Below, one piece after another: positions 39,471-49,267 of a stretch of 64,000 nt of DNA. The notes beneath the pieces are model-generated. The model was given only the letters and a program-made list of their open reading frames with translations. It was not told the DNA's origin and did no database searches. The first letter of the stretch is position 1. Every line of letters begins with the position of its first letter. A program made the translations under genes and the position numbers. This DNA comes from Cladocopium goreaui (Eukaryota > Sar > Dinophyceae > Suessiales > Symbiodiniaceae): contig CAMXCT020002001.1 of NCBI GenBank assembly GCA_947184155.2, positions 185,001-249,000 on the forward strand, in the 5' to 3' direction.

Positions 39471-40065
39471 ATGGGAGTTAAAATGGCATTTTATATATAG
39501 GAATGAGGGTTGCACTACGTTAAAAACCGGGAGATTGAATTTGACCTATATATGAAAAATGTGCTGCTTCCTCTCACAGAAGCGCGGATAAGAGAATCAC
39601 AGCCATCGAACATGGAACGACATTGCTATGTAATTAGTACAAGAGCAATAGGCCGCAATGGCAAATAATGTAATGGATGTTCATGCCCCCAAATATGGTG
39701 TATATGTGATTCACCAAAATAAAATTCACTCGGGCAAATGGAGTTTCAAATATTGTTGCTTTGAAAATTGTAGCGTTCCTTTCAGAAGAGTCAGTGTCCT
39801 CTGGAAAGGAGCAGCCTTTACATTATGGAAAACCTATGTATACAAACAAGGCAGCGTTTCTCTAAAGGGGTGTATATACCATTATATACCCCTTTTGGAA
39901 ACTATAGCTTCATGACTATTCATGACGTTTTAAAACCATGCGCAACCTTGAGGGTGAACCCCAAATGCTATCAGAGTGTTTTCTTTGAATGAACGCGGGC
40001 AAAACACACTGTCCGTCTATTGAACTCTCTTCAGGGATGGGAGCCTTCCTTTCAAACGTGCAATG

Positions 40066-40200
40066 AAAACCCATGAAATTCCCATTAAAACCAATGAAAT
40101 TCCCATTAAAACCAATGAAATCCCATTAAAAGTCATGAAATCCCATTAAAAGTCATGAAAGCCCATTAAAAGTCATGAAAACCCATTAAAAGCAATGAAC
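40066..40200. repeat. ~20-bp tandem repeat, about seven units
   Basis: Unit ATGAAATCCCATTAAAAGTC with small changes. Confidence 0.9.
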
Positions 40201-40249
40201 ACATCTCTTTAAATCACCATAAAACAACATTAGATCATAAAAATCCGAT

Positions 40250-40330
40250 GAAGAGCCTCATTACATCCCTCTCCCGCCTTGATGTCCTCCTGTTGAGAGC
40301 TGCAGAGATCCTTGGCCGGGAAAAACCTGT
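40250..40330. CDS. Coding-like island, strand uncertain
   Basis: Plus MKSLITSLSRLDVLLLRAAE, then ILGREKP. Minus FFPAKDLCSSQQEDIKAGEG. Both open; no border decides. Confidence 0.3.
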
Positions 40331-40356
40331 TGGGTCGTTTTTTTTTTTTCTAGAGT

Positions 40357-40493
40357 TACCATCTGGGAAGTTATAGGTGATATATAGGTAATATATATCA
40401 AATAATATATACGTAATTGTTGACTAATAATAATAATAATAATATATAATAAACATGGTGATTTCCATGGCTATGTTAAATAACCAGATGGTA
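40357..40493. mobile_element. Pal-A ends around a foreign or expanded core
   Basis: TACCATCTGGGAAGTT at left and GTTAAATAACCAGATGGTA at right. The middle is ATATATAGG/TAATAA low-complexity sequence. Confidence 0.65.
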
Positions 40494-40499
40494 TATATA

Positions 40500-40618
40500 T
40501 CTGGGTAAATTATAATATTTCACCAACCTGAATCTTGCGGCCATTTGGGGATGATTCCCCTAAAATAAACCATGATTCCAGTGAGGGAGAACAGTGAGGT
40601 CGTTATAATTTACCCAGA
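40500..40618. mobile_element. Pal-I element (I3)
   Basis: CTGGGTAAATTATAATATTT to CGTTATAATTTACCCAG, the cleanest Pal-I copy. Confidence 0.9.
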
Positions 40619-40655
40619 ATAATATATACGTAATGGTTAACTAACCAGAGGTAAT

Positions 40656-40760
40656 CTGGTTGGTGATGCAACAACCATCCTGAAAACATTTGAAAATCAA
40701 TGGGAAGCATGACATCCCATATATGATGGAAAATAAAAAATGGTTGAAACCACCAACCAA
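40656..40760. mobile_element. Pal-D element (D14)
   Basis: CTGGTTGGTGATGCAACAACC to GGTTGAAACCACCAACCA. Confidence 0.85.
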
Positions 40761-40843
40761 TAATATATCATCATATATCTAATGATACTAATGGAAAATA
40801 GTACGTAATAATCATAATCCCCAGTATAGAAGTTTATTTAAGG

Positions 40844-40949
40844 TACCCTCTGGTACTTTAACATAGCTATTGAAAATGGCCATAGACATAGTGAGTTTTC
40901 CCATTAAAAATTGTGATTTTCCATAGTTATGTTAGTTTACCAGAGGGTA
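40844..40949. mobile_element. Pal-A element
   Basis: TACCCTCTGGTACTTTAAC to GTTTACCAGAGGGTA. CCATAGACATAG core variant. Confidence 0.9.
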
Positions 40950-41049
40950 GTCTAATCCCCAAACGAATCATCAACCAACCAGGCTTTTGAACACTGCTCA
41001 GATGATGATTGTCCCATTGAAATAACTAAGCAGATGGTAGAGTTCGTAG

Positions 41050-41267
41050 AGTTAATTAAGGCCCCAAATACCAGTTATGGGGATGGGTCAAAACCCTGGT
41101 ACCTAGTGAACCCCAAAATAGCTGGTAAATGGATGTTCATCCCACTAAAAATGTATCTATAGGTATTGACCCATACCCTTATAAGTACTGAACTAACCCC
41201 ATTTATAGAATGTATTTCATCCCATAGAAATAACCAGTTATAACTAATAGCCATGGCCATAACTGTA
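41050..41267. mobile_element. Pal-F element (F6) interrupted by another element
   Basis: Left part AGTTAATTAAGGCCCC and right part through GGCCATAACTGTA. Split at TTAT by the 100-bp insert 41079-41178. The rest matches F1. Confidence 0.85.
41079..41178. mobile_element. Nested palindromic insert J1 with TTAT duplication
   Basis: Terminal repeats GGGGATGGGTCAA and TTGACCCATACCC match at 12 of 13 positions. TTAT occurs on both sides (41075-41078 and 41179-41182), as expected of a 4-bp target-site duplication. Confidence 0.8.
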
Positions 41268-41410
41268 CTAACCAGATGTTAAGATGGCTATGGAAAAAAA
41301 ACAAAATAAATCAAAATAAATGGAGGTTTTGAGCTCGCTGGGAAAATCATCGATTTCTATAGCTATGGGCCATCGAACTACCATGGCTATGTTAGTCATA
41401 AGCAGAGGCT
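41268..41410. mobile_element. Pal-A-like element, inverted and expanded
   Basis: CCAGATGTTAAGATGGCTATGG at left; CCATGGCTATGTTAGTCATA then AGCAGAGG at right. Confidence 0.5.
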
Positions 41411-41505
41411 ACTTGGTTACCTGTTTAGTTTATAACATGATATATGGATATATATGGTGATTTGGGGGATGGCTTATGAAATTCTTTTACCCACATGACT
41501 GTAGT
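41411..41505. mobile_element. Repeat N, copy 3 (partial)
   Basis: GGTGATTTGGGGGATGGC, then TTATGAAATTC and TTTTACCCACAT, as in 11991-12108 and 62575-62695. Confidence 0.5.
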
Positions 41506-41558
41506 TGTTGTTCCCAGCCTTCAAAGTAGGGGATATAATAACTATAAAGTAATCATTC

Positions 41559-41700
41559 ATGCAAGGTGGTGCTTCCCTAGTTATGTTTATTGGTTTATAA
41601 ACCCCATTAATTAGTTCGATATATCACCTATAAACCAGAGTGAAACTGGAGTTATGTGGCCCCCAACTTAGCGATTCCGAACGGGGGCACCACCTTGTGG
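41559..41700. mobile_element. Pal-B element (B12)
   Basis: GCAAGGTGGTGCTTCCC to GGGGGCACCACCTTGTG, with GCGATTCCGAACGGGGGC at right. Confidence 0.85.
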
Positions 41701-41718
41701 GGGTGATAAACCAACAAA

Positions 41719-41873
41719 TCAATGGGAATTCCAGAATCCTAAAATGGAGGTACTGTACCATATAAGGCCAAATTTTGGGGGTATATTCCCTGACATAGCC
41801 CTGAAACATAGGCCTTATATATGGAATCGGTACCTCCAATTTTCATCGGTTCCTGTTGCATGGCCATTGATAC
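41719..41873. mobile_element. Pal-L element (L2)
   Basis: CAATGGGAATTCCAGAATCC, TATAAGGCCAAATTTTGGGG and ATAGGCCTTATATATGG. Confidence 0.8.
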
Positions 41874-41954
41874 AGTATAACCATCGGTTTATAAACCCCC
41901 AAAAAAAATACTTTACTTCGTGTGATCCCCACCATGACATTTATACATTTTCTT

Positions 41955-42190
41955 ACTGGCAAATCTTCTGGCATTCTATCTGACATATCTTCTGACATTC
42001 TATTTGACATTCTATCTGGCATATCTTCTGGCATATCTTCTGGCATATCTTCTGGCATTCTATCTGGCATATCTTCTGGCATTCTATCTGGCATATCTTC
42101 TGGCATTCTATCTGACATATCTTCTGGCATTCTATCTGCATATCTTCTGGCATATCTATCTGCACATTCTTTCTGACATTCTTTCTAACT
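41955..42190. repeat. TCTGGCATATC tandem repeat
   Basis: Units ATCTTCTGGCAT and TCTATCTGGCAT alternate in 12- and 24-bp periods. Confidence 0.95.
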
Positions 42191-42225
42191 TCTTCTGCAC
42201 ATTCTTTGTCCCATATCTTCCTACA

Positions 42226-42415
42226 TGAGGTCCGGCAGGGAACACTGGGCGTGGATGGTCGTGGTTGAGGTCCGGCAGGGAACACTGGGCGTGGATGGTC
42301 GTGGTTGAGGTCCGGCAGGGAACACTGGGCGTGGATGGTCGTGGTTGAGGTCCGGCAGGGAACACTGGGCGTGGATGGTCGTGGTTGAGGTCCGGCAGAG
42401 AACACTGTGGATCGC
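42226..42415. repeat. 40-bp tandem repeat, about 4.7 copies
   Basis: Unit starts GAGGTCCGGCAGGGAACACT and ends GGTCGTGGTT. The first four copies are identical, so the expansion is recent. The last has two changes (GCAGAGAACACTGTGG). Confidence 0.95.
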
Positions 42416-42424
42416 GGGTCGCAG

Positions 42425-42550
42425 TTGGACGAGGACGACGAGGACGACGAGGACGACAAGGACGACAAGGATAACAAGGAGGACGAGGAGGACGAGGAGG
42501 AGAGGAGGAGGAGGACGAGGCAGGAGTCAGGAGGAGGCAGGAGGAGGCAA
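42425..42550. repeat. Purine-rich GACGAGGAC array
   Basis: GAC/GAG/AAG triplets grading into GAGGAGGCAG. On minus it reads as poly-Ser, which I treat as composition rather than a gene. Confidence 0.9.
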
Positions 42551-42724
42551 CTGACATAAAATCTAACAACCCTCACCTGGCAGGTGGGGAACTATAGAAT
42601 TATAGATATATCACCTATAAAAATATACCCAGAAATATCTAATTCACTATAGAATTATAGATATATCACCTATAAAATTGCCTGGGTATATTATTATAGA
42701 TAGGTATTATAATATACCCAGAAC

Positions 42725-42868
42725 AAAACTGGCCACACCCTCAGTACGAAACTGGACAGCGAGGCACTCTGTGTTTGCCGCACTGTCTCTCCAACGCCTC
42801 GCGGAACTCCTGGGACCATCAGCGGAAAGTGCACCAAAGGTGGGTGACGAAGCCCAGTGTTATAGGGG
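42725..42868 (+). CDS. Coding-like island ending at a Pal-B terminus
   Basis: The plus frame reads RNWTARHSVFAALSLQRLAE, then LLGPSAESAPKVGDEAQCYR, and reaches GATACAAG|GTGGTG at the Pal-B edge without a stop. An internal AAAG|GTGGGT is another possible donor. Minus frames (WSQEFREALERQCGKHRV) are also open. Confidence 0.4.
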
Positions 42869-42869
42869 A

Positions 42870-43001
42870 TACAAGGTGGTGCTCCCCTAGTTATGTTTAT
42901 TGGTTTATAAACCCCATTAATTAGCTCGATATATCACCAACAAAAACCATAGTTATTGGAGTTATAAATCAACTTAGCTATGTTGGGGGCACCACCTTGT
43001 A
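42870..43001. mobile_element. Pal-B element (B13), complete
   Basis: TACAAGGTGGTGCTCCCC to GGGGGCACCACCTTGTA. Confidence 0.9.
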
Positions 43002-43265
43002 AGTGGGGTAAATCCACTTATCAATCAGTCCATGGGCTGTTCAGTTCTGGAAGCATTCATCTTTTGTGGCAAATGATGAACCATTTTCAGTATAATTCTG
43101 TAACGTTTTTGGATAAATGCGCCATCGAGAGTTTATGCATGAGGGTTTGAGAATACCAACTTGACAACCGTTCACAACCATCCACCTGTAAACAAAGGAC
43201 ACGAGATCTCACGTCTTGAAAGTGGAACACAACTCATAACATGAGTAGAACTCAGATAGGGGCAA

Positions 43266-43377
43266 TTGATCCCTATGGATCCAAGTACCTTCTTAGGAAG
43301 TGTTTGAGGTATAATTTACTATAATTTGGAGGCTTGAGTACCTTCTCAGACAGTGTTTGGATCCATAGGGGATCAGT
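43266..43377. mobile_element. Single-copy palindrome with GGATCC arms
   Basis: TTGATCCCTATGGATCCAAG mirrored by TTTGGATCCATAGGGGATC. The inner halves GAGTACCTTCTCAGACAGTG and AAGTACCTTCTTAGGAAGTG are direct repeats. Confidence 0.75.
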
Positions 43378-44127
43378 ATTATCCTATAATTGTCAAATCA
43401 TTCACATCAGGAAAAAAACACGTCGGGATCTTGATCGGAACTCCCTATTCATTTTAGTGTTCCCCAAAGAGATATGGCGTTGTCCGAAATTGGCTCTCCC
43501 AAATCTGGGCTTACAAAATGGTTCCTTTAAAGAGGCTACTCGGGGGAATATAATTTTAACACAGCAATAATGAACTACCCATATTTTGATGTTTTTTCTG
43601 GTTTTTACACCCATGAATTGTAAAATTGGACATGGTTTACTATTGCTTTACGAACATTACACCATCTTCAGTCATAGCCATGTGTTTCTTCCAGTTATTG
43701 TGAACTCCGCAGCTGTGATTTTGCATGATACCCAGCTGTTGCTTCGGTGTTGCGCCGTTTTTACGAAATGAAGACTGGGGGGTGTCTGAAAAATTGGATA
43801 TGAATATACCTCCAATTCATGGTCTTTCATGTAGGGAAAAATATATATATATATATACTGTATATATATTTGTAACACAACAACATGATGTTGAGGCTTG
43901 ACCCTTAAATTTTGATCCGGTGATCTTAGGACCACCTTTCCGATAACCTTTTTTCCGGCCATATGGGTCACTGCTACCATGTGTTTTGGGTCTAAAAGTG
44001 CATGTTTTTGGGGGGTGCCCCAAATTCTATGGCTTTACATGGTGTCTCTCCGTTGTAGCGACACGGCAGAAAGAAATCATCAAGACAGCACCTGGGCCGG
44101 ATCCTCTTCTCCAGCCGAAAGACGCCT
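43378..44127. other. No convincing gene
   Basis: 43660-43772 is open on plus (PVIVNSAAVILHDTQLLL) and minus (KTAQHRSNSWVSCKITAAEF), GC-moderate and undecided. The rest is AT-rich with a TATATA tract at 43842-43870. Confidence 0.35.
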
Positions 44128-44346
44128 CTACTGAACCCATGTGAGTTCACGTGCCTCTCCTGCGTTAGCCCTCAAAGCCTCGTCTGAGGCAAGTCCAACA
44201 CGGGTTCCACGGGATGGGGACCTGCGTGCCTCTCCGACAGTGAACTGGTGCGTATTCAATATATCTGGATCATCGCCGGAAGGACATTTCTTTTTCTCTG
44301 GCGACCTCCGAGTAAGGCTCTTGCGGAGCTGGGCGACTGTGGGCAC
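44128..44346 (-). CDS. Exon island, basic/disordered protein
   Basis: The minus frame reads VAQLRKSLTRRSPEKKKCPS, then DDPDILNTHQFTVGEARRSP, then LASDEALRANAGEARELTW and a stop. Its GEAR motif appears twice. A plus frame (ALALKASSEASPTRVPRDG) overlaps. No family recognised. Confidence 0.45.
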   Translation of the reverse strand: MPTVAQLRKSLTRRSPEKKKCPSGDDPDILNTHQFTVGEARRSPSRGTRVGLASDEALRANAGEARELTWVQ

Positions 44347-44359
44347 GTTACCGAGCTGT

Positions 44360-44460
44360 CCCAGCTGGCAGCTGCTGCCTGTTCCAGCAGGCTTCTGACA
44401 TCCAGTTTGAGCTCGTTCCTGAGTGCATGTTTCTTAGCACATGACATTAACACTGCGGCT
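44360..44460 (-). CDS. Exon island, helical, different frame from 44128-44346
   Basis: Minus frame KHALRNELKLDVRSLLEQAA then AASWDS, strongly helical. The frame shifts relative to the downstream island near a CTCG|GTAACG sequence; how they join is unclear. Confidence 0.4.
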
Positions 44461-45060
44461 ATCATAACAGATCACGACAGATTTAAAAAAAACCTTGGCC
44501 GTCACCCCTCAATAATCAACTACGTTTGTCGTTTGAGTTTATAGCAACCGATGGTGTGGATAATCAAATAGTGCATGGTATATTGAAAATCTACAGTTAC
44601 AGTCATAGCCCTCGAGCTAGTTATAACTGGTTTATTTCATGACATATATATATATATATAACATTATATAACCAACTAGTTACAGGAGTTATTTCATCCC
44701 AATTGCCGTACATAGTAAACTCATCACTGCTGATCAGTGAAAATTTGAAAAAAACTATTCCCCAAATGATCGATTTCTAATTAAATCCTTTATCAAAATC
44801 ATCAGTTTGGATAGCTCCCAAAGGGTACCCCCCGATGATCCAAGAGGCGTTTATTTAGAGGGGACACTAGGAAAGACTTTATACAAGGTCAATCTGACCT
44901 TGTGTGGGGGTGGTTATTAATCCGATGTTGCCATTAAATATGACTCAATATACCATTAGGATTTTTAGTTACCACTTTGGAAAATAACGTTGAATTATGG
45001 AGTAACTTTATTTACTAGCATTTTTAAAATATTATTTCACAGTTTACATTAGTGGATGAC

Positions 45061-45220
45061 CCCACTTTGGAAAGAACCATCGCAACTCCAGCAGCTCCAG
45101 CAGCTCAGCTTCGCTGTGAGACAACTTCGCCTGGCATTGCGGGGAATGCCACAGGCCAGGCTGGAACGGGGGGCATCGACACGATACAAACGATGGGACG
45201 CTTGGGATATCACCATCAAT
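45061..45220 (-). CDS. Exon 3' of the 45.2-kb mini-intron
   Basis: After acceptor AAATGATCCAG the minus frame reads IDGDIPSVPSFVS, then QAKLSHSEAELLELLELRW. It is in phase with 45268-45342. A plus frame (QLQQLQQLSFAVRQLRLAL) is also helical, so strand is not fully certain. Confidence 0.45.
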
Positions 45221-45237
45221 CTGGATCATTTGCAATA

Positions 45238-45266
45238 GCGATTCCGAACGGGGGCACCTTGTATGA
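45238..45266. mobile_element. Pal-B terminal remnant
   Basis: GCGATTCCGAACGGGGGCAC then CTTGTATG, matching the right end of B12. It makes up most of the predicted 47-bp intron 45221-45267. Confidence 0.8.
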
Positions 45267-45267
45267 C

Positions 45268-45342
45268 CAGCATCCCCGCCTCCACAGCACACCTCGCCGC
45301 CTCCGCATCCGCTGCAGCAGCGGCGGCCAAGTCGTATGCCGC
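45268..45342 (-). CDS. Exon island, Ala-rich helix
   Basis: Acceptor CGTTTTCAG, frame AAYDLAAAAAADAEAARCAV then EAGML, donor ATGCTG|GTCATAC. Exactly 75 bp and GC-rich. Frame is kept into 45061-45220 if 45221-45267 is removed. Confidence 0.55.
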
Positions 45343-45390
45343 CTGAAAACGTGGCATTTCACCAGGGGGTAAGTGGAAAAAAATAAGGAA

Positions 45391-45494
45391 TACCCTCTGG
45401 TAAACTAACATAACAATGGAAAATCACAATTTTTAATCGGAAACTCACTATAAATGGGCCATTTTCCATAGCTATGTTAGTTTACCAGAGGGTA
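45391..45494. mobile_element. Pal-A element
   Basis: TACCCTCTGGTAAACTAAC to GTTTACCAGAGGGTA, about 48 bp upstream (in minus sense) of the exon at 45268-45342. Confidence 0.9.
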
Positions 45495-46009
45495 CAAGTG
45501 ATTTAAACAGAAGAAATGTGGGGGCTTGAACCAATAAAAATAAGGGGGTTACTTGTTGGCATCTAACCCTGGGAATCATTGGAAAGGGATTTGTTTCCCC
45601 GTAAAACATCAGTGCGAATGTGGATTGAAGCAGTGTACCTGGATTAATCGAAAATCTACAGGACACCTGCTGAACCCACTTGTATTAGCTTTAGTGTTGG
45701 TTTATAGCTAAGCTACTTAAGAGGATGCCTATGAACCAGGTATAGCTAAAAAAATGCTAAAAAACAACTAAGTTGGTGGGTTGAACCAACTTGATTACAA
45801 CCTACTTCTCTTGGTGGCATCCTCTTTGCCTCAACTGCTTTTTCCCGAATGCGTAGCAAGGGTTCCCGTTTCACTCTGGGGGTCTGGGGGTTGAGGGTGT
45901 GTTCGCTCGACGTTGCGTTCACAATCGCAACCGTCCGCAACCGTCCGCGCGAGGACCATATGGCCGTGCCTATGGGAAGTTCTGCAGGAGGGATCATTTT
46001 TGGAGGTTT

Positions 46010-46924
46010 CAGACGTCGGGTTGCTTCGTTTCGCGTGGCAGGCGTGGCACTTCGTGACATTCAGAGGTGTTTTGTAACATGTCGAAAGTCGTTTTGTGTG
46101 GCAGGCGCAATACTTTTGCGACGTTTTCACAAGATGTGTTGCAGTTTTCGTGGCAGGCGCAGCACTTTGGACGTGTCCCGTTGCGTGTTTTGCGTGTTTT
46201 TTGCAAATCGCATTGGCAGGGCTGCGTCAAGTGGTGACAAGGTGCAAATTCCCTGGCAGGCGTGGCATTTTGTGTGATGTGCTGAAAATTGACGGAAGCC
46301 TCGCACGAAACATCGATTTTGAGGTTGCAAATTTTCAGGTTCTAAGGAAAACTCGTAGGAAAACGTCGATTTTGCAGCTACAAAGTGTGAAAATTGGAGG
46401 AAGTCTCGCACGAAATGCTCGTTTTGGTGCTCCCACCTGTCTCGTCTCGCGTCTCTGGTTTTATGGTGGCTTCGCCGTGTCTATGGGGGAAGCTGCAAAA
46501 CATGTCTCTTCGGCACGTTTCAAAGTGTGAAAATTGGAGGATGTCTCGCACGAAATGCTCGTTTTGGTGCTCCCACGTGTCTCGTCTCGAGTCTCTGGTT
46601 TTCCTGTGGCTTCGCCGTGTCTATGGGGGAAGCCGCAAAACCTCTCCTATTCGAATGTGTCCAAGCAGGTTGTCATGTCGTTTTGCGTGGCAGGCGTGGC
46701 ACTTTGTGACATTCCAAGCTGTTTGCTACCGTGTTGAAAATGTCAAAATTGGAGGACGTCTCGCACGAAATGCTCGTTTTGGTGCTCCCACGTGTCTCGT
46801 CTCGAGTCTCTGGTTTTCCTGTGGTTTCGCCGTGTCTATGGGGGAAGCCGCAAAACCTCTCCTATTCGAATGTGTCCAAGCAGGTTGTCATGTCGTTTTG
46901 CGTGGCAAGCGTGGAACTTTCCTC
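46010..46924. repeat. Higher-order tandem array (GCGTGGCAGGCGTGGCAC type)
   Basis: 46388-46526, 46527-46742 and 46743-46924 are successive copies of a ~215-bp unit (AAATTGGAGGA, TCTCGCACGAAATGCTCG, TGTCTCGTCTC, GTGTCTATGGGGGAAGC). The stretch 46010-46387 is an older, diverged part of the same array. Long frames (SLARNARFG, FAWQAWHF) are open in several phases. I treat it as a satellite, not a gene. Confidence 0.85.
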
Positions 46925-48150
46925 ACTCCACACTGCACACTTTACACTCCACACTCCACACTCTACACTCCCCACTCCACACTTTACACTCCACACTCTA
47001 TACTTTACACTCTACACTATACACTCTACACTTTACACTCCTCACTCCACACTCCACACTTTACACTCCACACTTTACACTCCTCACTCCACACCCCACA
47101 CTTTACACTCCTCACTCCACACTTTACACTCCACACTTCGCACTCCACACTTTCCACTCAACACTCCACACTCCACACTTTACACTCCTCACTCCACACT
47201 TTACACTCCTCACTCCACACTTTACACTCCACACTTTACACTCCACACTCCACACTCTACACACCACACTCTACACTTTCCAGTCCAGACTCCACACTCT
47301 ACACTCTACCCTCCACACTCCACACTTTACACTCCACACTTTACACTCCACACTCCACACTTTACACTTCTCAATCACACTCCACACTTTACACTCCACA
47401 CTCCACACTTTACACTCCACACTCCACACTTTACACTCCACACATCACACTCCACACTTTCCACTCAACACTCCACTCACTCCACACTTTACACTCCACA
47501 CTCCACACTTTACACTCCTCACTCCACACTTTACACTCCACACTTTACACTCTACACTCCCCACTCCACACTCCACACTTTACACTCCACACTCTATACT
47601 TTACACCCTACACTATACACTCTACACTCCACACTTTACACTTTACACTCCACACTTTGCACTTTAAACTCCTCACTCCACACTCTACACTCTACACTCC
47701 ACACTCTACACTCCACACTCTACACTTTACACTCCATACTCCACACTCTACACTCCACACTCCACACTTTGCACTTTACACTCCTCACTCCACACTCTAC
47801 ACTCCACACTCCACACTCTACACTCCACACTCTACACTTTACACTCCATACTCCACACTCTACACTTTACACTCCACACTCCACACTTTGCACTTTACAC
47901 TCCTCACTCCACACTCTACACTCCACACTCCACACTCCACACTCTACACTTTACACTCCATACTCCACACTCTACACTTTACACTCCACACTCCACACTT
48001 TGCACTTTACACTTTACACTCCACACTCCACACTTTGCACTTTACACTCCTCACTCCACACTCTACACTCGACACTCCACACTCCACACTCTACACTTTA
48101 CACTCCATACTCCACACTCTACACTTTACACTCCACACTGCAGACTGTTA
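46925..48150. repeat. Heptamer satellite, CACTCCA / CACTTTA / CACTCTA
   Basis: About 175 tandem heptamers of form CACTYYA, with higher-order mixing and rare TGCACTT or CCTCACT variants. Because 7 is not a multiple of 3 and no in-register stop arises, all three plus frames stay open for hundreds of codons (Thr/Leu/His/Ser/Pro repeats). Confidence 0.97.
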
Positions 48151-48302
48151 ACAAGGGAAACATGTACAAGACTGTTCAATTTAACTATTGCAGAAAGGTA
48201 TTGTGCGTCACTGCATAACCATGTGTTTTGACATCTGTACCATTAACATACGTGTGAGCATTCGGGTTCGTGGGCTTCATCTTGTTTTTTGGTGGAAAAT
48301 AC

Positions 48303-48404
48303 CCATGGCTCTCGGCGCTTCACCTCCTGCTGTGCTACTTCCCAGCGCCTGAGCAGCATCGGCGCGTCCTTTGGTGTCGCAGAACTGCTCTTCCGCCTCT
48401 GAAG
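48303..48404 (-). CDS. Exon of 34 codons, charged
   Basis: Acceptor ATGATTTTCAG, donor CCATGG|GTATTT. Frame 1 reads LQRRKSSSATPKDAPMLLRR then WEVAQQEVKRREPW. Frame 3 (SEAEEQFCDTKGRADAAQAL) is open too. Strand well supported, frame less so. Confidence 0.55.
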
Positions 48405-48737
48405 CTGAAAATCATTTGATGAAGTTCATCCTGCCAGTTGTAAGTGGGTTACCAGGTGACTTAATGGTATTGAATTGGGATTTCAAGGGAATTCATGGGA
48501 ATTCAGCCCCAGTTTATTTAGTTAAGTTGGTTGATGAGTAACAAAGGTTTCTGGTGATTATGACTACAGTTAGTGGGTTACTAGTTACTACGTCAATTTG
48601 TAACTGTCCTGTACTGTGCATGACAAAAAACAAAGGTCAGAAGTGACTTGGGTGGTTCACAGTTAGAAGGCTGCTCCCTTTCGGGTAAAGTAATGCAGGG
48701 CCGCTCCCAATCTCATCCCTGTTACTCACCCGGCCGC
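48405..48737. other. No gene seen
   Basis: Mixed AT-rich sequence; no palindrome or exon signal. Confidence 0.4.
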
Positions 48738-48828
48738 TTTGGTATACCATCTATCGTCAAACATTTACCTGTTGTTAAAGGGGTTTCTTTATTTTCTTAA
48801 TCAATCAACCACAATGAGAAAAGGACAT
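48738..48828. repeat. Dispersed repeat M, copy 2
   Basis: GGTATACCATCTATCGTCAA and CCTGTTGTTAAAGGGGTTTC, as at 37453-37550. Confidence 0.7.
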
Positions 48829-48984
48829 GTATGCATATGAATGAGGCCACCAAAATATGTGCTGCATTATCCCTGCTGTTTTGTGAGCAATATTAACCCT
48901 AAAATTTGACAACTCTAAAGCAATTTTGTTGTATTCTATGTTTTCAGCAAAGAACATGGGTTGCAAGTTTCATCTACACATATA

Positions 48985-49100
48985 TCTGGACAAATTAATT
49001 ACTTAAATTCACGAGTCTCAAATGCAGCATTTTCATCTGATACCCGGCTACCAACCCCCATTATTGGTGAGGTCGCATTGAGGTCGTCATATTTACCCTG
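48985..49100. mobile_element. Pal-I-like element, diverged (I5)
   Basis: CTGGACAAATTAATTAC to GTCATATTTACCCTG, with GTGAGGTCGCATTGAGG. Confidence 0.55.
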
Positions 49101-49108
49101 ATAACCTA

Positions 49109-49216
49109 TACCCTCTGGTAAACTAACATAACCATGGAAAATCACATTTTTTCATAGGTAAATCAACTATTTCTATGGCAATTTTCAATAGCAAACTGTT
49201 TGTTTACCAGAGGGCA
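49109..49216. mobile_element. Pal-A element
   Basis: TACCCTCTGGTAAACTAAC to GTTTACCAGAGGGC. AACTATTTCTATGGC and GCAAACTG variants. Confidence 0.9.
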
Positions 49217-49267
49217 ACCTATATCATTACAATAGTTTCTATTCACCATTAATCCTACATATACTTA

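Noticed and set aside
39658..39915. Plus frame of 85 codons (KWSFKYCCFENCSVPFRRV)
   Set aside because: AT-rich, no splice borders, and no better than neighbouring random frames.
41953..42576. 207-codon minus frame with poly-Ser and PRPSTPSVPCRT-type repeats
   Set aside because: Entirely three abutting tandem arrays; no splice or start context.
45472..45666. Minus frame ending LVPSGKLT
   Set aside because: Same artefact of the Pal-A terminus; upstream peptide not coding-like.
46394..48218. Very long open frames (up to 585 codons) on plus
   Set aside because: They are the heptamer satellite read in three frames plus part of the upstream array; low-complexity Thr/His/Leu/Ser/Pro repeats are not evidence of a gene.
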